A stretch of DNA of 56,445 nt, taken from positions 1-56,445 of the forward strand of contig CAYWIM010000017.1 of NCBI GenBank assembly GCA_964458325.1, in the 5' to 3' direction. The stretch is from JAGMXM01 sp964458325. Lineage in GTDB: Bacteria; Verrucomicrobiota; Verrucomicrobiia; Limisphaerales; UBA1319. The position numbers were made by a program, and so were the translations under genes. The notes below the pieces were generated by a model, which saw nothing but the letters and a program-made list of their open reading frames with translations, was not told the origin of the DNA and did no database searches. Of this stretch, positions 1 through 9,395 are shown piece after piece; within the stretch, counting starts at the first letter, position 1; each line of letters begins with the position of its first letter.

Positions 1-124
1 CTCCCGAACCATCCCACAGAGGCAAGAACACACGGTCTTTCCTCAGGAAGATCCTTTTTGCGTATTATTGCGTTTTTTGCGGCTATCCAAGACTTGGCTC
101 TTAAGAACGCGTGCAGCCAAAGCC

Positions 125-2854
125 TCACGAACCCAGGTGCTCGAGCGCGGCCAGGCTCTGCTGGCGTTTGCCCTGCCATTCGGCCAGACGCTTGCGCTGC
201 TCCTCGAGCACCGCCGGCGGCGCTTTGGCCACGAAAGCCGCGTTCTGAAGCTTCGACTCGATCCGCGCGATCTCCGAGTCGATCTTCTCGAGTGTCTTCT
301 GAAGCCGGCCGCGTTCGGCGTCGATATTAATCAACCCTTCCAGGGGCAGATACAGCTCCCCGAGCGCGCTCCGGGCGGCCGGCGTGCCTTTCGGGGGGAT
401 GTAGCCGCCGTCCATCTCGAGCGGATCGGCGTTGAGCAGCAGCCGGAGCGCGGCCAGCTCGTGCTCGGACCACGCATCGGCCGGTTTGAAGACAAATCGC
501 ACCTTCCGGTTGGCGGCGAGGTTGCCCTCGCGGCGGAGGTTCCGACCCTGGACCACCAGGTCATTCCGCGCCTGCACCCGCTGCTCGATGGCATCATCCA
601 GCCGGTAGTGTGTCTGGAACTCGCCGTCGAATCCCCTCGGCCAGCGCGCCGTCATGATCGTCCGCCCCCCCTGCCCTTCCGGCAGGTCGCGGCTGAATCC
701 CATCCCCTGCCACAGCTCCTCCGTGATATGCGGCAGGAACGGGTGAAACAGCCGCAGCACGTGGCTCAGCACGAAATCGATCACCGCCAGGCTGTTGGCT
801 TTCAGCGCCGCATCCGCCCCATAGAGCGCCGCCTTGCTCGACTCGATGTGCCAGTCGCAAAACTCGCCCCAGAAGAACCGATACAGCGTCTGCGTCGCCT
901 CGTTGAATCGATACCCGGCAAAGGCCGCGTCCACCTCCCGAATCGCCGCGTCCAGCCGCCGCAATATCCACCGGTCATCGCCCGTCAGCAGCCCGGGATC
1001 GATCTCGCCTTCGAGCTCGCCTCCTTGCATCTGGCGGAACCGGCAGACGTTCCACAGCTTGTTGCAGAAGTTCCGGCCCAGCTCGACGTCCTTCTCGTCA
1101 AACAGCACATCCTGGCCCAGGGGCGCGCTGCGCATCGCCCCGAACCGCAGCGCGTCCGCCCCATACCGGGCGATCAGCTCGAGCGGATCCGGCGAGTTCC
1201 CCAAACTCTTGCTCATCTTCCGGCCCAGCTTGTCCCGAATGATCCCCGTGAAATACACGTTCCGGAACGGCGCCTCCCCCATGAACTCCTCCCCCGCCAT
1301 GATCATCCGGGCCACCCAGAAAAAGATGATGTCCGGCCCCGTCACCAGATCGCTCGTCGGGTAAAACGCCCGCAAGAGCCCGCTCTCCTCCGGCCAGCCC
1401 ATGGTCGCAAACGGCCAGAGCCAGGAGCTGAACCATGTGTCCAGGACATCCGAATCCTGCTCCCAGTTCTCCGGATCGGCCGGCGGGTTCACATCGCAAT
1501 GGATGTCAGCTGGATCCCACTCCGCCCCCGCCGACCCCATCCTCGCCCGCGCCGCCAGCGCCTCGCGCCGATACCACACCGGGATCCGATGCCCCCACCA
1601 TAGCTGCCGGCTGATGCACCAGTCCCGCAGGTTCTGCATCCAGTGCGTGTAGGTCTTCACCCATCGGTCCGGATGAAACCGGATCCGCCCCTCCTCGACC
1701 GCCGACGCCGATGCCGCTGCCGACGGATACCGCAGGAACCACTGCTCGCTCAGATACGGCTCGATGGCCACATGGCTGCGCTGGCTGTACCCAACGTGAT
1801 GCACATACGGCTCGACCTTCAGCTGCAGACCCTCCGCCTGCAAGGCCTCCACCACCCGCCGCCGCGCCTCCTTCCGGTCCAGACCTGCATACCCCTCCCC
1901 CGCCTCCCTCGTCATCGAGCCGTCCGGCCCGATCACGATCGTCACCGGCAGCCCGTGCCGCATCGCCATGTCGTAGTCCGCCGGATCGTGCGCCGGCGTC
2001 ACTTTCACGCACCCCGTGCCAAACTCCGGATCCACCAGATCGTCAGCGATGATCGGGATCGGCTTGTTCCGCAATGGCAGCAGGCAGCGACCCCCCACGA
2101 CCGATTGGTAGCGCGCATCCCGCGGGTTCACCGCGACCGCCTCGTCCCCCAGCATCGTCTCCGGCCGCGTCGTGGCCACCACCAGATGCTCGCCCGGCCG
2201 CGGACGCCCCTCGCCGTCCAGCAGCGGATACTGGATATGCCAGAGATGGCTCGATTCCTCGACCATCTCCACCTCCTCGTCCGAAAGGGCCGTCCGCGCC
2301 GCCGGATCCCAGTTCACCATCCTCCGTCCCCGGTAGATCAGCCCCTTCCGATACAGCTCGACAAACACCTTCTGCACACACCTCGAGTACGCGGCGTCCA
2401 TCGTGAACCGCTCCCGCGTCCAATCACACGAGCAGCCCAGCTTCTTGAGCTGCTGGATGATGATCCCCCCGTGCTTCTCCTTCCATTGCCAGACATGCTC
2501 GAGAAACCGGTCCCGCCCCAGATCGTCCCGATGCTTCATCACCCCCTGCTGCCGCAGCGTCCGCTCGACCACCGCCTGCGTCGCAATCCCCGCATGGTCC
2601 GTCCCCGGCAGCCACAGAACCTCCCGCCCATCCATCCGCGCCTTGCGCGCCAGAATGTCCTGGATCGTGTTGTTCAGGACGTGCCCCATGTGCAGCACGC
2701 CCGTCACGTTCGGAGGCGGGATCACGATCGAATACGCCGGCCGGCGTTCCGATACCCTCTGCGGATCGGCCGTGAAACAGCCCTGGTCCAGCCAGTATTG
2801 ATACCACCGCGCCTCGACCGCTCCCGGCTCGTATGCCTTCGGTATGTCAGCCAT
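125..2854 (-). CDS. valS: Valyl-tRNA synthetase
   Basis: Charges tRNA-Val with valine in the cytoplasm; class I aminoacyl-tRNA synthetase with an editing domain. The 909-residue product has the full family length. Seen: the HIGH-type signature as HMGH at residues 55-58 inside PPNVTGVLHMGH, the KMSKS loop at 546-550, a CP1 editing region between them, an anticodon-binding region, and a C-terminal coiled coil of about 70 residues rich in E, K, R and Q that ends the protein. The start ATG precedes the usual ADIPKAYEP opening; no strong Shine-Dalgarno is visible. It follows cimA on the same strand after about 115 bp, so both branched-chain-related genes may be co-transcribed. Nothing looks damaged. 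The 124 bp before its stop hold no recognisable gene. Confidence 0.98.
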   Translation of the reverse strand: MADIPKAYEPGAVEARWYQYWLDQGCFTADPQRVSERRPAYSIVIPPPNVTGVLHMGHVLNNTIQDILARKARMDGREVLWLPGTDHAGIATQAVVERTLRQQGVMKHRDDLGRDRFLEHVWQWKEKHGGIIIQQLKKLGCSCDWTRERFTMDAAYSRCVQKVFVELYRKGLIYRGRRMVNWDPAARTALSDEEVEMVEESSHLWHIQYPLLDGEGRPRPGEHLVVATTRPETMLGDEAVAVNPRDARYQSVVGGRCLLPLRNKPIPIIADDLVDPEFGTGCVKVTPAHDPADYDMAMRHGLPVTIVIGPDGSMTREAGEGYAGLDRKEARRRVVEALQAEGLQLKVEPYVHHVGYSQRSHVAIEPYLSEQWFLRYPSAAASASAVEEGRIRFHPDRWVKTYTHWMQNLRDWCISRQLWWGHRIPVWYRREALAARARMGSAGAEWDPADIHCDVNPPADPENWEQDSDVLDTWFSSWLWPFATMGWPEESGLLRAFYPTSDLVTGPDIIFFWVARMIMAGEEFMGEAPFRNVYFTGIIRDKLGRKMSKSLGNSPDPLELIARYGADALRFGAMRSAPLGQDVLFDEKDVELGRNFCNKLWNVCRFRQMQGGELEGEIDPGLLTGDDRWILRRLDAAIREVDAAFAGYRFNEATQTLYRFFWGEFCDWHIESSKAALYGADAALKANSLAVIDFVLSHVLRLFHPFLPHITEELWQGMGFSRDLPEGQGGRTIMTARWPRGFDGEFQTHYRLDDAIEQRVQARNDLVVQGRNLRREGNLAANRKVRFVFKPADAWSEHELAALRLLLNADPLEMDGGYIPPKGTPAARSALGELYLPLEGLINIDAERGRLQKTLEKIDSEIARIESKLQNAAFVAKAPPAVLEEQRKRLAEWQGKRQQSLAALEHLGS

Positions 2855-2968
2855 TGTCAGCTCAGCATTCCATTTCGTGGGCCGGCGCCCGCCGCTTGCC
2901 AGCCCCTGGTTTCGTCCTTCTTCAACGGCGGATCCTCATCTCCACCCGCCCCGCGCCCCGCCTCCCGC

Positions 2969-4531
2969 TCACCGCCCCTTCATCAGGCAATACTCCAGGC
3001 TGTCCGTCAGCGCCTGCAGGCTCGCCTCGATGATGTTGCCGCTCACCCCCACGGTCCCCCACTGGCGCCGGCCGTCGCTCGACTCGATCAAGACCCGCGT
3101 CAGCGCCGCCGTCCCGCTCGTGCTGTCCAGGATCCGCACCTTGTAGTCGGTCAGCCGAACTCTCTTCAGGGGCGGGTAGAAGCTCACCAGGGCCGTCCGC
3201 AGCGCCTGGTCCAGCGCGTTCACCGGACCTTCCCCCTCGGCCACCGTGTGCGCCTGGCGATCCCCCACCCGCACCTTGATCGTCGCCTCGCACACCGAGG
3301 AGCCGCCCCCGCCGCGCATCGACACGTGATAGGTCTCCACCCGAAACCGCGGCTCCACCTGCGCCAGGCATTTTCGGATCAGCAAAATCAGCGAGCCTTC
3401 CGCCGCCTCGAATTCGTAGCCCTGATACTCCAGCTCTTTGATCCGGTTCAATACCGTCTTGAGCTCCGGCGTCTCGTGGGTGATGGGAAACCCCAGCTCG
3501 CGCGCCTTCATCACGATGTTGCTCCGCCCCGCCAGATCGCTCACCAGCACGCGGCGATGATTCCCCACCACCGCCGGATCGATGTGCTCGAACGTCCGCG
3601 CCAGCTTCTGCACCGCGTTGACGTGCATCCCCCCCTTGTGCGCAAACGCGGTCGCCCCCACCCACGGCTGCCGCGGGTCGTGCCGCATGTTCGCGATCTC
3701 ATCCACGAACTGCGACAGATCCCGCAGCCGGCGCAGCTGCGCCTCCGACAGGATCCGTTTGCCCATCTTGAACGCCAGGTCGGGAATCGCGGTCGTCAGA
3801 TTGCAGTTGCCGGTCCGCTCGCCGTACCCATTGATCGTTCCCTGCACCTGGGTCGCCCCCGCCTCGACCGCCGCCAGGGCGTTCGCCACCGCCAGCCCCG
3901 CGTCGTTGTGCGTGTGAATCCCCACCGGCGCCGACAGCCGCCCCCGCGCCGCCTCCACGATCCGGCGCACCTCGCTCGGCAGACAGCCCCCGTTGGTGTC
4001 GCACAGCGCAATCGCGTCCGCCCCCGCCTTCTCTGCCGCCTGCCATGTCGCCAGGGCGTATTCGGCGTCATCCTTGAATCCGTCAAAGGCGTGCTCCCCG
4101 TCATACACCACCTCGCGCCCATGATCCTTCAAGTACCGGATCGTGTCCGCGATCATCCCCAGGTTCTCGTCCGGCGTCGTTCGCAGCACCTCCTTCACGT
4201 GCAGCAGCCACGTCTTCCCGAAGATCGTCACCACCGGCGTCTCCGCCTCCAGAAGAAGCCGCACCTGGTCGTCCCTCTCGACCGGCTCGTGCTTCCGCCG
4301 CGTCGCCCCAAACGCCGCCAGCCGCGCCCGCCGAAACCGCCGCCTTCGCGCCTGGCTGAAAAACTCGATGTCCTTCGGGTTCGATCCCGGCCAGCCCCCC
4401 TCGATGTAATGAATCCCGAACGCGTCCAGCTGATCGGCCAGCCGCAGCTTGTCGCTCACCGAAAAACTGATCCCTTCCCCCTGGCTCCCGTCGCGCAAGG
4501 TGGTGTCGTAGATGAACACTTCCGGTTTCAT
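2969..4531 (-). CDS. cimA: Citramalate synthase (LeuA-like)
   Basis: Condenses acetyl-CoA with pyruvate to citramalate, the first step of the threonine-independent route to isoleucine. Seen: the DTTLRDGSQGEGISFS opening of the citramalate/isopropylmalate synthase TIM barrel, the metal-binding HTHND motif at about residues 206-210, and GTINGYGERTGN, followed by a C-terminal LeuA-type allosteric dimer domain from about residue 390. The pattern matches the CimA subfamily (TIGR00977 type) better than LeuA, mainly by IHYIEGGWPGSNPKD. I chose the ATG at 4531 because the conserved MKPEVFIYDTTLRDG begins there and GGGAGG lies just upstream; an in-frame ATG 18 codons earlier adds non-conserved residues. 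Upstream of valS on the same strand. Feedback by isoleucine is known for the family, not shown here. Confidence 0.93.
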   Translation of the reverse strand: MKPEVFIYDTTLRDGSQGEGISFSVSDKLRLADQLDAFGIHYIEGGWPGSNPKDIEFFSQARRRRFRRARLAAFGATRRKHEPVERDDQVRLLLEAETPVVTIFGKTWLLHVKEVLRTTPDENLGMIADTIRYLKDHGREVVYDGEHAFDGFKDDAEYALATWQAAEKAGADAIALCDTNGGCLPSEVRRIVEAARGRLSAPVGIHTHNDAGLAVANALAAVEAGATQVQGTINGYGERTGNCNLTTAIPDLAFKMGKRILSEAQLRRLRDLSQFVDEIANMRHDPRQPWVGATAFAHKGGMHVNAVQKLARTFEHIDPAVVGNHRRVLVSDLAGRSNIVMKARELGFPITHETPELKTVLNRIKELEYQGYEFEAAEGSLILLIRKCLAQVEPRFRVETYHVSMRGGGGSSVCEATIKVRVGDRQAHTVAEGEGPVNALDQALRTALVSFYPPLKRVRLTDYKVRILDSTSGTAALTRVLIESSDGRRQWGTVGVSGNIIEASLQALTDSLEYCLMKGR

Positions 4532-4921
4532 AGCCTCCCGCTGCCGCGGGAACGGCTCTTTTACGCCACCCCGCCCCCCCTGCAAAGATCAAAAATTTGC
4601 GCCCCGCAGCTCCGGGTGTAAGACGAGAATCCTCGAGATTGTGAAATCGGCATGGAAAGGGATGCTCATGTGACTCGAGTCCCATTTCTTCGGCGCAAAA
4701 TGCGAGCCCGCTCATCCGCCTGTTCGGGCGCCCCCGTTGGTTCCCAATGGCGAACAGGGAGAGCTGCAGACGGCCACCGGATGCCATTCCCTCCCCCCGC
4801 GAGGCGCGAGCAGGGGTAGGGAAATTTCCCCATTCCATTGTCCGCCGGCCCAAGGTAGTGTCCCCCGCAGTGAGACGTCGCCTCCGATCACCGGCAAGAC
4901 CCTCGCGCTAACCATTGCGAT
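4532..4921. other. Divergent intergenic region cimA / epimerase
   Basis: 390 bp between divergently transcribed genes. I see no convincing gene. It carries an imperfect hairpin (4787-4823) and a perfect 12-bp palindrome (4819-4830), so it is the likely site of both promoters and possibly of an operator. Short open frames here have no family resemblance. Confidence 0.6.
4787..4830. promoter_or_regulatory. Hairpin plus perfect palindrome, candidate operator
   Basis: TTCCCT (4787-4792) and CCCC (4794-4797) pair with GGGG (4813-4816) and AGGGAA (4818-4823), with one mismatch. Overlapping it, GGGAAATTTCCC at 4819-4830 is a perfect 12-bp palindrome about 90 bp upstream of the epimerase start. A dimeric repressor site or a mobile palindromic element would both fit. 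Confidence 0.35.
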
Positions 4922-5980
4922 ATGACATCCATGCACGCTGCCCAACGGACCGTCGAAAAGGACCCCCCGCTCCGGAAGGATGACCGGATCGTCATCACCG
5001 GCGCCGGCGGATTCATCGCCGGCAACCTGGCCCTCTACTTCTCCCGGAAAGGTTTCACCCGCATCCGCGCCATCGATAAAAAACCGATCCATGAGTGGTA
5101 CCTCCGCGTCCCGGGCGTCCAGTGCCTCTGCCTCGACCTCTCCATCGAGGACAGCTGCCGGCGCGCATGCGAAGGCGCCGTCGAGGTCTACAACCTGGCC
5201 GCCGACATGGGCGGCATGGGGTTCATCGAACGCTTCCGCATCGAGTGCCTCCGGTCCATCCTCATCAACACGCACATGGTCGAAGCCGCCTGCCGCGCCG
5301 GCGCCCGCCGCTACTTCTACTCGAGCTCCGCCTGCGCCTACAACACATCCCTCCAGCAGGATCCCAACGTCCGCGCCCTCAAGGAATCCGACGCCTACCC
5401 CGCCATGGCCGAACGCGGCTACGGCTGGGAAAAACTCATCTCCGAGCAGTTCTGCCAGGAATACTGGCACGAGCGCGGCCTCAAAACCTTCATCGCCCGA
5501 TTCCACAACGTCTACGGCCCCCACGGCACCTGGGACGGCGGCCGCGAAAAGGCCCCCGCCGCCATCTGCCGCAAGGTCATCGAGGCCATCGATCAAAACG
5601 ACCTCCGCATCGATATCTGGGGCAACGGCGAGCAAACTCGCAGCTTCATGTTCATCGATGACTGCGTCCATGGCATCGACAAAATCACTCACTGCGACCG
5701 CCTCATCGCCACTCCCATCAACCTCGGCTCCTCCGAGATGGTCTCGATCAACACGCTCGTCTCCAAGATCGAGAAGATCGCAGGTGTCAAGCTCCAGCGC
5801 ACTTACGACCTCGACGCCCCCCAGGGCGTCGCCGGCCGCAATTCCGACAACACGTTCATTCGAAATATCCTCCGCTGGGAGCCCCACACACCCCTCGACA
5901 AGGGCCTTGCCAAAACCTACCGCTGGATCAAAGAACAATACCAAATGCGTAAACAGGGCCACCGCGTGGGGATCGGGTAA
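4922..5980 (+). CDS. GDP-mannose 3,5-epimerase
   Basis: Extended SDR enzyme that would convert GDP-D-mannose to GDP-L-galactose or GDP-L-gulose. Seen: Rossmann GAGGFIAGN at about residues 30-38, NLAADMGGMGFI, SSSACAYN with the catalytic Cys at 138, YxxxK with Tyr167 and Lys171, RFHNVYGPHGTWDGGREKAP, and TRSFMFIDDCV. These blocks are the signature of plant-type GDP-mannose 3,5-epimerase (GME) rather than general UDP-glucose epimerases. The length of 352 is near the family norm. The next gene, a GHMP kinase, starts 3 nt after the stop, so they are one translation unit. Role, inferred: a GDP-L-sugar for surface glycan, or an ascorbate-like pathway; the latter has no other gene here. Confidence 0.88.
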   Translation: MTSMHAAQRTVEKDPPLRKDDRIVITGAGGFIAGNLALYFSRKGFTRIRAIDKKPIHEWYLRVPGVQCLCLDLSIEDSCRRACEGAVEVYNLAADMGGMGFIERFRIECLRSILINTHMVEAACRAGARRYFYSSSACAYNTSLQQDPNVRALKESDAYPAMAERGYGWEKLISEQFCQEYWHERGLKTFIARFHNVYGPHGTWDGGREKAPAAICRKVIEAIDQNDLRIDIWGNGEQTRSFMFIDDCVHGIDKITHCDRLIATPINLGSSEMVSINTLVSKIEKIAGVKLQRTYDLDAPQGVAGRNSDNTFIRNILRWEPHTPLDKGLAKTYRWIKEQYQMRKQGHRVGIG

Positions 5981-5983
5981 GCC

Positions 5984-6778
5984 ATGAAGACCGATCCCAT
6001 CCGGCGCGCCCTCGGCGCCATTCCCTATCGCCTCCAGTTGGCAGGCGGCTGGATGGACCAGCCGTTCGTTTCCCGGCGCAATCCCCGCCCCCCCGGCGCC
6101 ATGGTCGTCGTCCAGATCGAACCCAGTTTCCGCCCCATGGACCGGTCCGGCCTCGCCACCGGCACCCGCGCCATCGCCGCCCGCCTGTGGAAAGGCAGGA
6201 TCCCCCGCCGCCCCCTGCCCCAGCTCGTCCGCGAGCTCTACACCGCCGAAAACCAGGGCAAAGACAGCCCCAGCGGATCCCAGGACATGATCGGCCTCAT
6301 CTACCCCGGCATCAGCCGGCTCGATTACGACTTCGGCGTCGAAGGCGGCGTGTTCCCCGCCCGCATCGAATCCCTCAACGATCCCCCCACCGCCCGCTGG
6401 CTCGAACGCGTCCTGCATCTCCTGCCCGTCGAACCTCGGCCAGCCGGTTATTCGCCCCTCGGCCGGAAAAACCTCGATCCGCGATGGATCGCCCGACTCG
6501 GACAGGCCGGCCATGACTGCTTCGACGCCATCCGCAGCCGCGACGTCCATGCGCTCGGCGCCTCGCTCAACCTTAACATGAAATGCTGGGAGATCCTCCT
6601 CCCCCGCGTCGTCCGACACCCCCTCATCCAGATCGATCTCATGGCTCTCCTCGAGGCCTACCAGCGCCGCTACCCGGGCGCCATGTTCTCCGGTTGCGGC
6701 GGCGGCTACCTCATCGTCGCTTCCACCGAACCCGTCCCCGGCGCCCTCCAGGTCACTGTCCGCATCCGGAAATCATAG
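5984..6778 (+). CDS. GHMP-family sugar kinase
   Basis: GHMP kinases phosphorylate sugars or small alcohols with ATP. Seen: the substrate motif LAGGWMDQP at residues 19-27, a glycine/serine phosphate-binding segment PSGSQD at 96-101 in the place of the usual GxGSS, and the C-terminal glycine motif SGCGGGY at 236-242. The 264 residues are short for the family (usually 300-350), although all three motifs are present. It starts 3 nt after the epimerase gene, so a linked sugar pathway is likely. The real substrate cannot be read from sequence; an L-fucose, L-galactose or heptose type sugar is a guess. The segment PSGSQDMIG suggests a diverged catalytic loop, so loss of kinase activity is possible. 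Confidence 0.7.
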   Translation: MKTDPIRRALGAIPYRLQLAGGWMDQPFVSRRNPRPPGAMVVVQIEPSFRPMDRSGLATGTRAIAARLWKGRIPRRPLPQLVRELYTAENQGKDSPSGSQDMIGLIYPGISRLDYDFGVEGGVFPARIESLNDPPTARWLERVLHLLPVEPRPAGYSPLGRKNLDPRWIARLGQAGHDCFDAIRSRDVHALGASLNLNMKCWEILLPRVVRHPLIQIDLMALLEAYQRRYPGAMFSGCGGGYLIVASTEPVPGALQVTVRIRKS

Positions 6779-6832
6779 CCCCCCCCTTTTTCGGCTCGCA
6801 CGCCCAGCGACCTGCGGGCACAATCCTTCGCC

Positions 6833-7216
6833 ATGCACTGGACCTGCAGGTTCCTTCTGTCGATGGCGGCGTTCCTTGCCGCCCAAGCCGTCCCCGCCCA
6901 AGCCGCCCCCGTCTCCCCGGATCCCGGCCGCACTTTCTACCTGTTCACGTCGTTCCGCGGAAATGGCGAAGACGGCCTCCACCTGGCCTCCACCATCGAC
7001 TGGGTCGAAGGACCTTCGGCCATCCAGATCGATGGATATTACCTGGTTTATTTCGACCATTACGCGCGCCCCCAATACTACGGCGCGGTGCGATCGCGCG
7101 ACCTCGCGCATTGGGAGGATTGCTCGACCGCCATGAGCTTTCCCGCCGGCCACCGGCACGGCACCGTCCTTCCTATCCCGACGCCCGTTGCCCAAAAACT
7201 CCTCCAGCTCCAGTGA
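6833..7216 (+). pseudogene. GH43-like secreted glycosidase, internally deleted
   Basis: The open frame is intact (127 residues) and starts with a clear signal peptide, with cleavage near the AQA sequence before residue 26. Residues 34-51 (YLFTSFRGNGEDGLHLA) match the N-terminal blade of GH43-like arabinosidase/xylosidase-type proteins, and residues 57-127 (EGPSAIQIDGYYLVYF, YGAVRSRDLAHWEDCS, MSFPAGHRHGTVL) match their C-terminal blade. From memory of the family the product should be near 300 residues, so about 150-170 residues, including the catalytic core, are missing in between, without loss of frame. Its TGA overlaps the GTG of the next gene (GTGA), so translation may still serve coupling. 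Called a pseudogene because a catalytic propeller cannot form; a small functional protein is the alternative. Confidence 0.6.
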
Positions 7217-9339
7217 ACAGCCACCCTTTCCAACCGTTAAATCGCCGCAGTTTTTTGGCTTCGGTCAGCGGTGGCGCCCTCGCGCTGCTCGGTTCCCACT
7301 CGATCGCCAAGGCTGCTCAGACCGCCCTGAATCAGCCCGCGCCCGATTCTGCGTCCACTCCTCCCGCCTCGCCCCTCCTCCCTTTCCGCCAAGTCCACCT
7401 CGATTTCCATACCTCGCCGCTCATCCCTGAGATCGGCGCCGATTTCGATCCCGAAGAGTTCGCCCAGGTCCTCCAGGAGGCTTCCGTCAACTCCGTGACC
7501 GTCTTCGCCAAATGCCACCACGGCATGTCCTATTACCCCACCCAAGTCGGCGTCCGCCACCCGCATCTTTCCTTCGATCTGCTCGGCGAAACAATCGAGG
7601 CATGCCGCCGCGCCAACATCCGAACCCCCGTCTACATGAGCGTCGCCTGGGACGAAGCCATGGCCGACCTCCACCCGGACTGGCTCGTGCGCGACGAATC
7701 GGGCAGGCCCGACGGGCCCGGCCCGCTCGAGGCCGGCTGGCGCCGCCTCTGCCTCGACACCCCCTACATGGATTACCTGGCCGCCCAGACCGAGGAGATC
7801 GTCCGCAGCTACGATGCCGACGGCCTCTTCTTCGATATCATGCGATACTCGGACTTTGGCTGCCTCTGCCCCCGTTGCCGGCAGGATCTCCTCCGCCAGG
7901 GACGCGATCCCGCCCAGCCCGACCACCGCCGCCAGCACGCCCTCGAGGTCATCCAGACCGGCATGAAACGGCTCGCGTCAATCGTGCGCCAACACCGCCC
8001 TCGAGCCCGGATCTTCTTCAACTCCCGCATGCGCCCCGGCATCCGCTCCGAGCTCGAACATTACACGCATCTCGAGCTCGAATCCCTCCCCGGCGGCACT
8101 TGGGGCTACCTGCACTTCCAGATCATGTCCCGCCACGCCCGCACCCTGGAACGTCCCATCGTCGGCATGACGGGCCGGTTCCATCGAAGCTGGGGCGACT
8201 TCGGCACCGTCCGCAACCAGGCCGCGCTCGATTACGAATGCTTCTCCATGCTCGCCCAAGGCGCCCTCTGCTCGATCGGCGATCAGCTGCACCCCCGTGG
8301 CCGGCTCGATCCCGCCGTCTACCAGCGCATCGGCCGCACCTACCGCAGCGTCGCCGAGAAGGAGCCTTGGTGCCAGAATGCCCGCCCTCGAACCGAAATC
8401 GGCGTGTGGCTCGCCACCCCCGACCGCCTCCCCATCGCCCTGGCCGAGTCCGACCAGGGCGCCGCCCGCATGCTCATCCAGCTCCACCAGCAGTTCGATG
8501 CCCTGGACGCATCCGCCGACCTCCAGCCCTATCCGGTCATCATCCTCCCCGATTCTCACCGGCTCGATTCCAGCCAGCGCGGCCGGCTCCAGGATTACCT
8601 CCGCCAGGGCGGCAAGCTGCTCCTCAGCCATCTGTCCGGACTCGATCCCGACGGACGCGGTTTCGCCCTGCCCCAGATCGGGCTCGATTACCACGGCCCC
8701 GCCGCCGACCAGACCGAATACATCGAAGCCTTGCCCGAACTCGATCCCGATCTGTCCGGCACGATCCAGGTCAGCTACGAACCTAATGTCCATGTCTCCC
8801 CCCAAACCGGCACACGCATCCTCGCGCGCCTCTGGCAATCCTACTTCGATCGCGATTACCGCCACTTCAGCTCGCACCGCCAGACTCCCTTCTCCCGACC
8901 CACCGACTTCGCCGCCATCGCCGAGCGCGGGCCCGTCATCTACCTATCCATGCCCGTGTTTCGCGCCTACGCGCGCCACAGCCGGCAGTTCGACAAGCTC
9001 CTGGTCGCAGCCTGCCTCCGGCGCCTGCTCCCTCGACCCCTCGTCCGCTGCTCCGCTCCCTCCACCGCTCACGTCACCGTCACTCAACAGCCCGGCCGCC
9101 ATATGGTCCATCTCCTCCACTACCCCGCCGAACGGCGCGCGCCTGACCTGGATATCGTCGAGGACGTCATCCCTCTGGTGAACATCGATCTGGCTCTTCG
9201 CTTGGACCGCGCCCCCGCTCGAGCCTACCTCGCTCCCCAGCGGCAACCGCTCCCGCTCACCTACCGCGACGGCTACTCCCGCGTCGTCGTTCCCGAAGTC
9301 CGCGGCCATCAAATCGTCGTGTTCGAAACCGGAACCTGA
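7213..9339 (+). CDS. Tat-exported GHL6-type glycosidase-like protein
   Basis: Secreted TIM-barrel protein of 708 residues. Seen: a twin-arginine signal (NRRSFLASVSGGALALL) in the first 30 residues; a barrel domain with LDFHTSPLIPEIGADFDP, SVTVFAKCHHGMSYYPT, TPVYMSVAWDEAM and DGLFFDIMRYSD, typical of hypothetical glycosyl hydrolase 6 (GHL6) proteins; then an alpha/beta segment (about 400-500, YPVIILPDSHRLDSSQRG) like the beta-galactosidase trimerisation domain; and a C-terminal beta region. A CxxC (CLCPRC, near residue 220) is normal in this group. The start is the GTG at 7213, which overlaps the stop of the preceding gene and directly precedes the Tat motif. Substrate unknown; fucosides or beta-galactosides are guesses. 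Catalytic residues are not established for this family. Confidence 0.78.
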   Translation: MNSHPFQPLNRRSFLASVSGGALALLGSHSIAKAAQTALNQPAPDSASTPPASPLLPFRQVHLDFHTSPLIPEIGADFDPEEFAQVLQEASVNSVTVFAKCHHGMSYYPTQVGVRHPHLSFDLLGETIEACRRANIRTPVYMSVAWDEAMADLHPDWLVRDESGRPDGPGPLEAGWRRLCLDTPYMDYLAAQTEEIVRSYDADGLFFDIMRYSDFGCLCPRCRQDLLRQGRDPAQPDHRRQHALEVIQTGMKRLASIVRQHRPRARIFFNSRMRPGIRSELEHYTHLELESLPGGTWGYLHFQIMSRHARTLERPIVGMTGRFHRSWGDFGTVRNQAALDYECFSMLAQGALCSIGDQLHPRGRLDPAVYQRIGRTYRSVAEKEPWCQNARPRTEIGVWLATPDRLPIALAESDQGAARMLIQLHQQFDALDASADLQPYPVIILPDSHRLDSSQRGRLQDYLRQGGKLLLSHLSGLDPDGRGFALPQIGLDYHGPAADQTEYIEALPELDPDLSGTIQVSYEPNVHVSPQTGTRILARLWQSYFDRDYRHFSSHRQTPFSRPTDFAAIAERGPVIYLSMPVFRAYARHSRQFDKLLVAACLRRLLPRPLVRCSAPSTAHVTVTQQPGRHMVHLLHYPAERRAPDLDIVEDVIPLVNIDLALRLDRAPARAYLAPQRQPLPLTYRDGYSRVVVPEVRGHQIVVFETGT

Positions 9340-9395
9340 CCTCCAATCGCCCCCCGAGTCTTGACGCTCCCGCGGATTTCCGTCAGGTTCCGATT

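Noticed and set aside
1..124. Possible gene upstream of the valS stop
   Set aside because: Only short frames without family resemblance; nothing supported.
1643..4621. Very long open frames antisense to valS, cimA, flotillin and others
   Set aside because: They are products of GC-rich codon use on the coding strand; the residues are Arg/Pro/His-rich, without family resemblance, and a real gene covers each.
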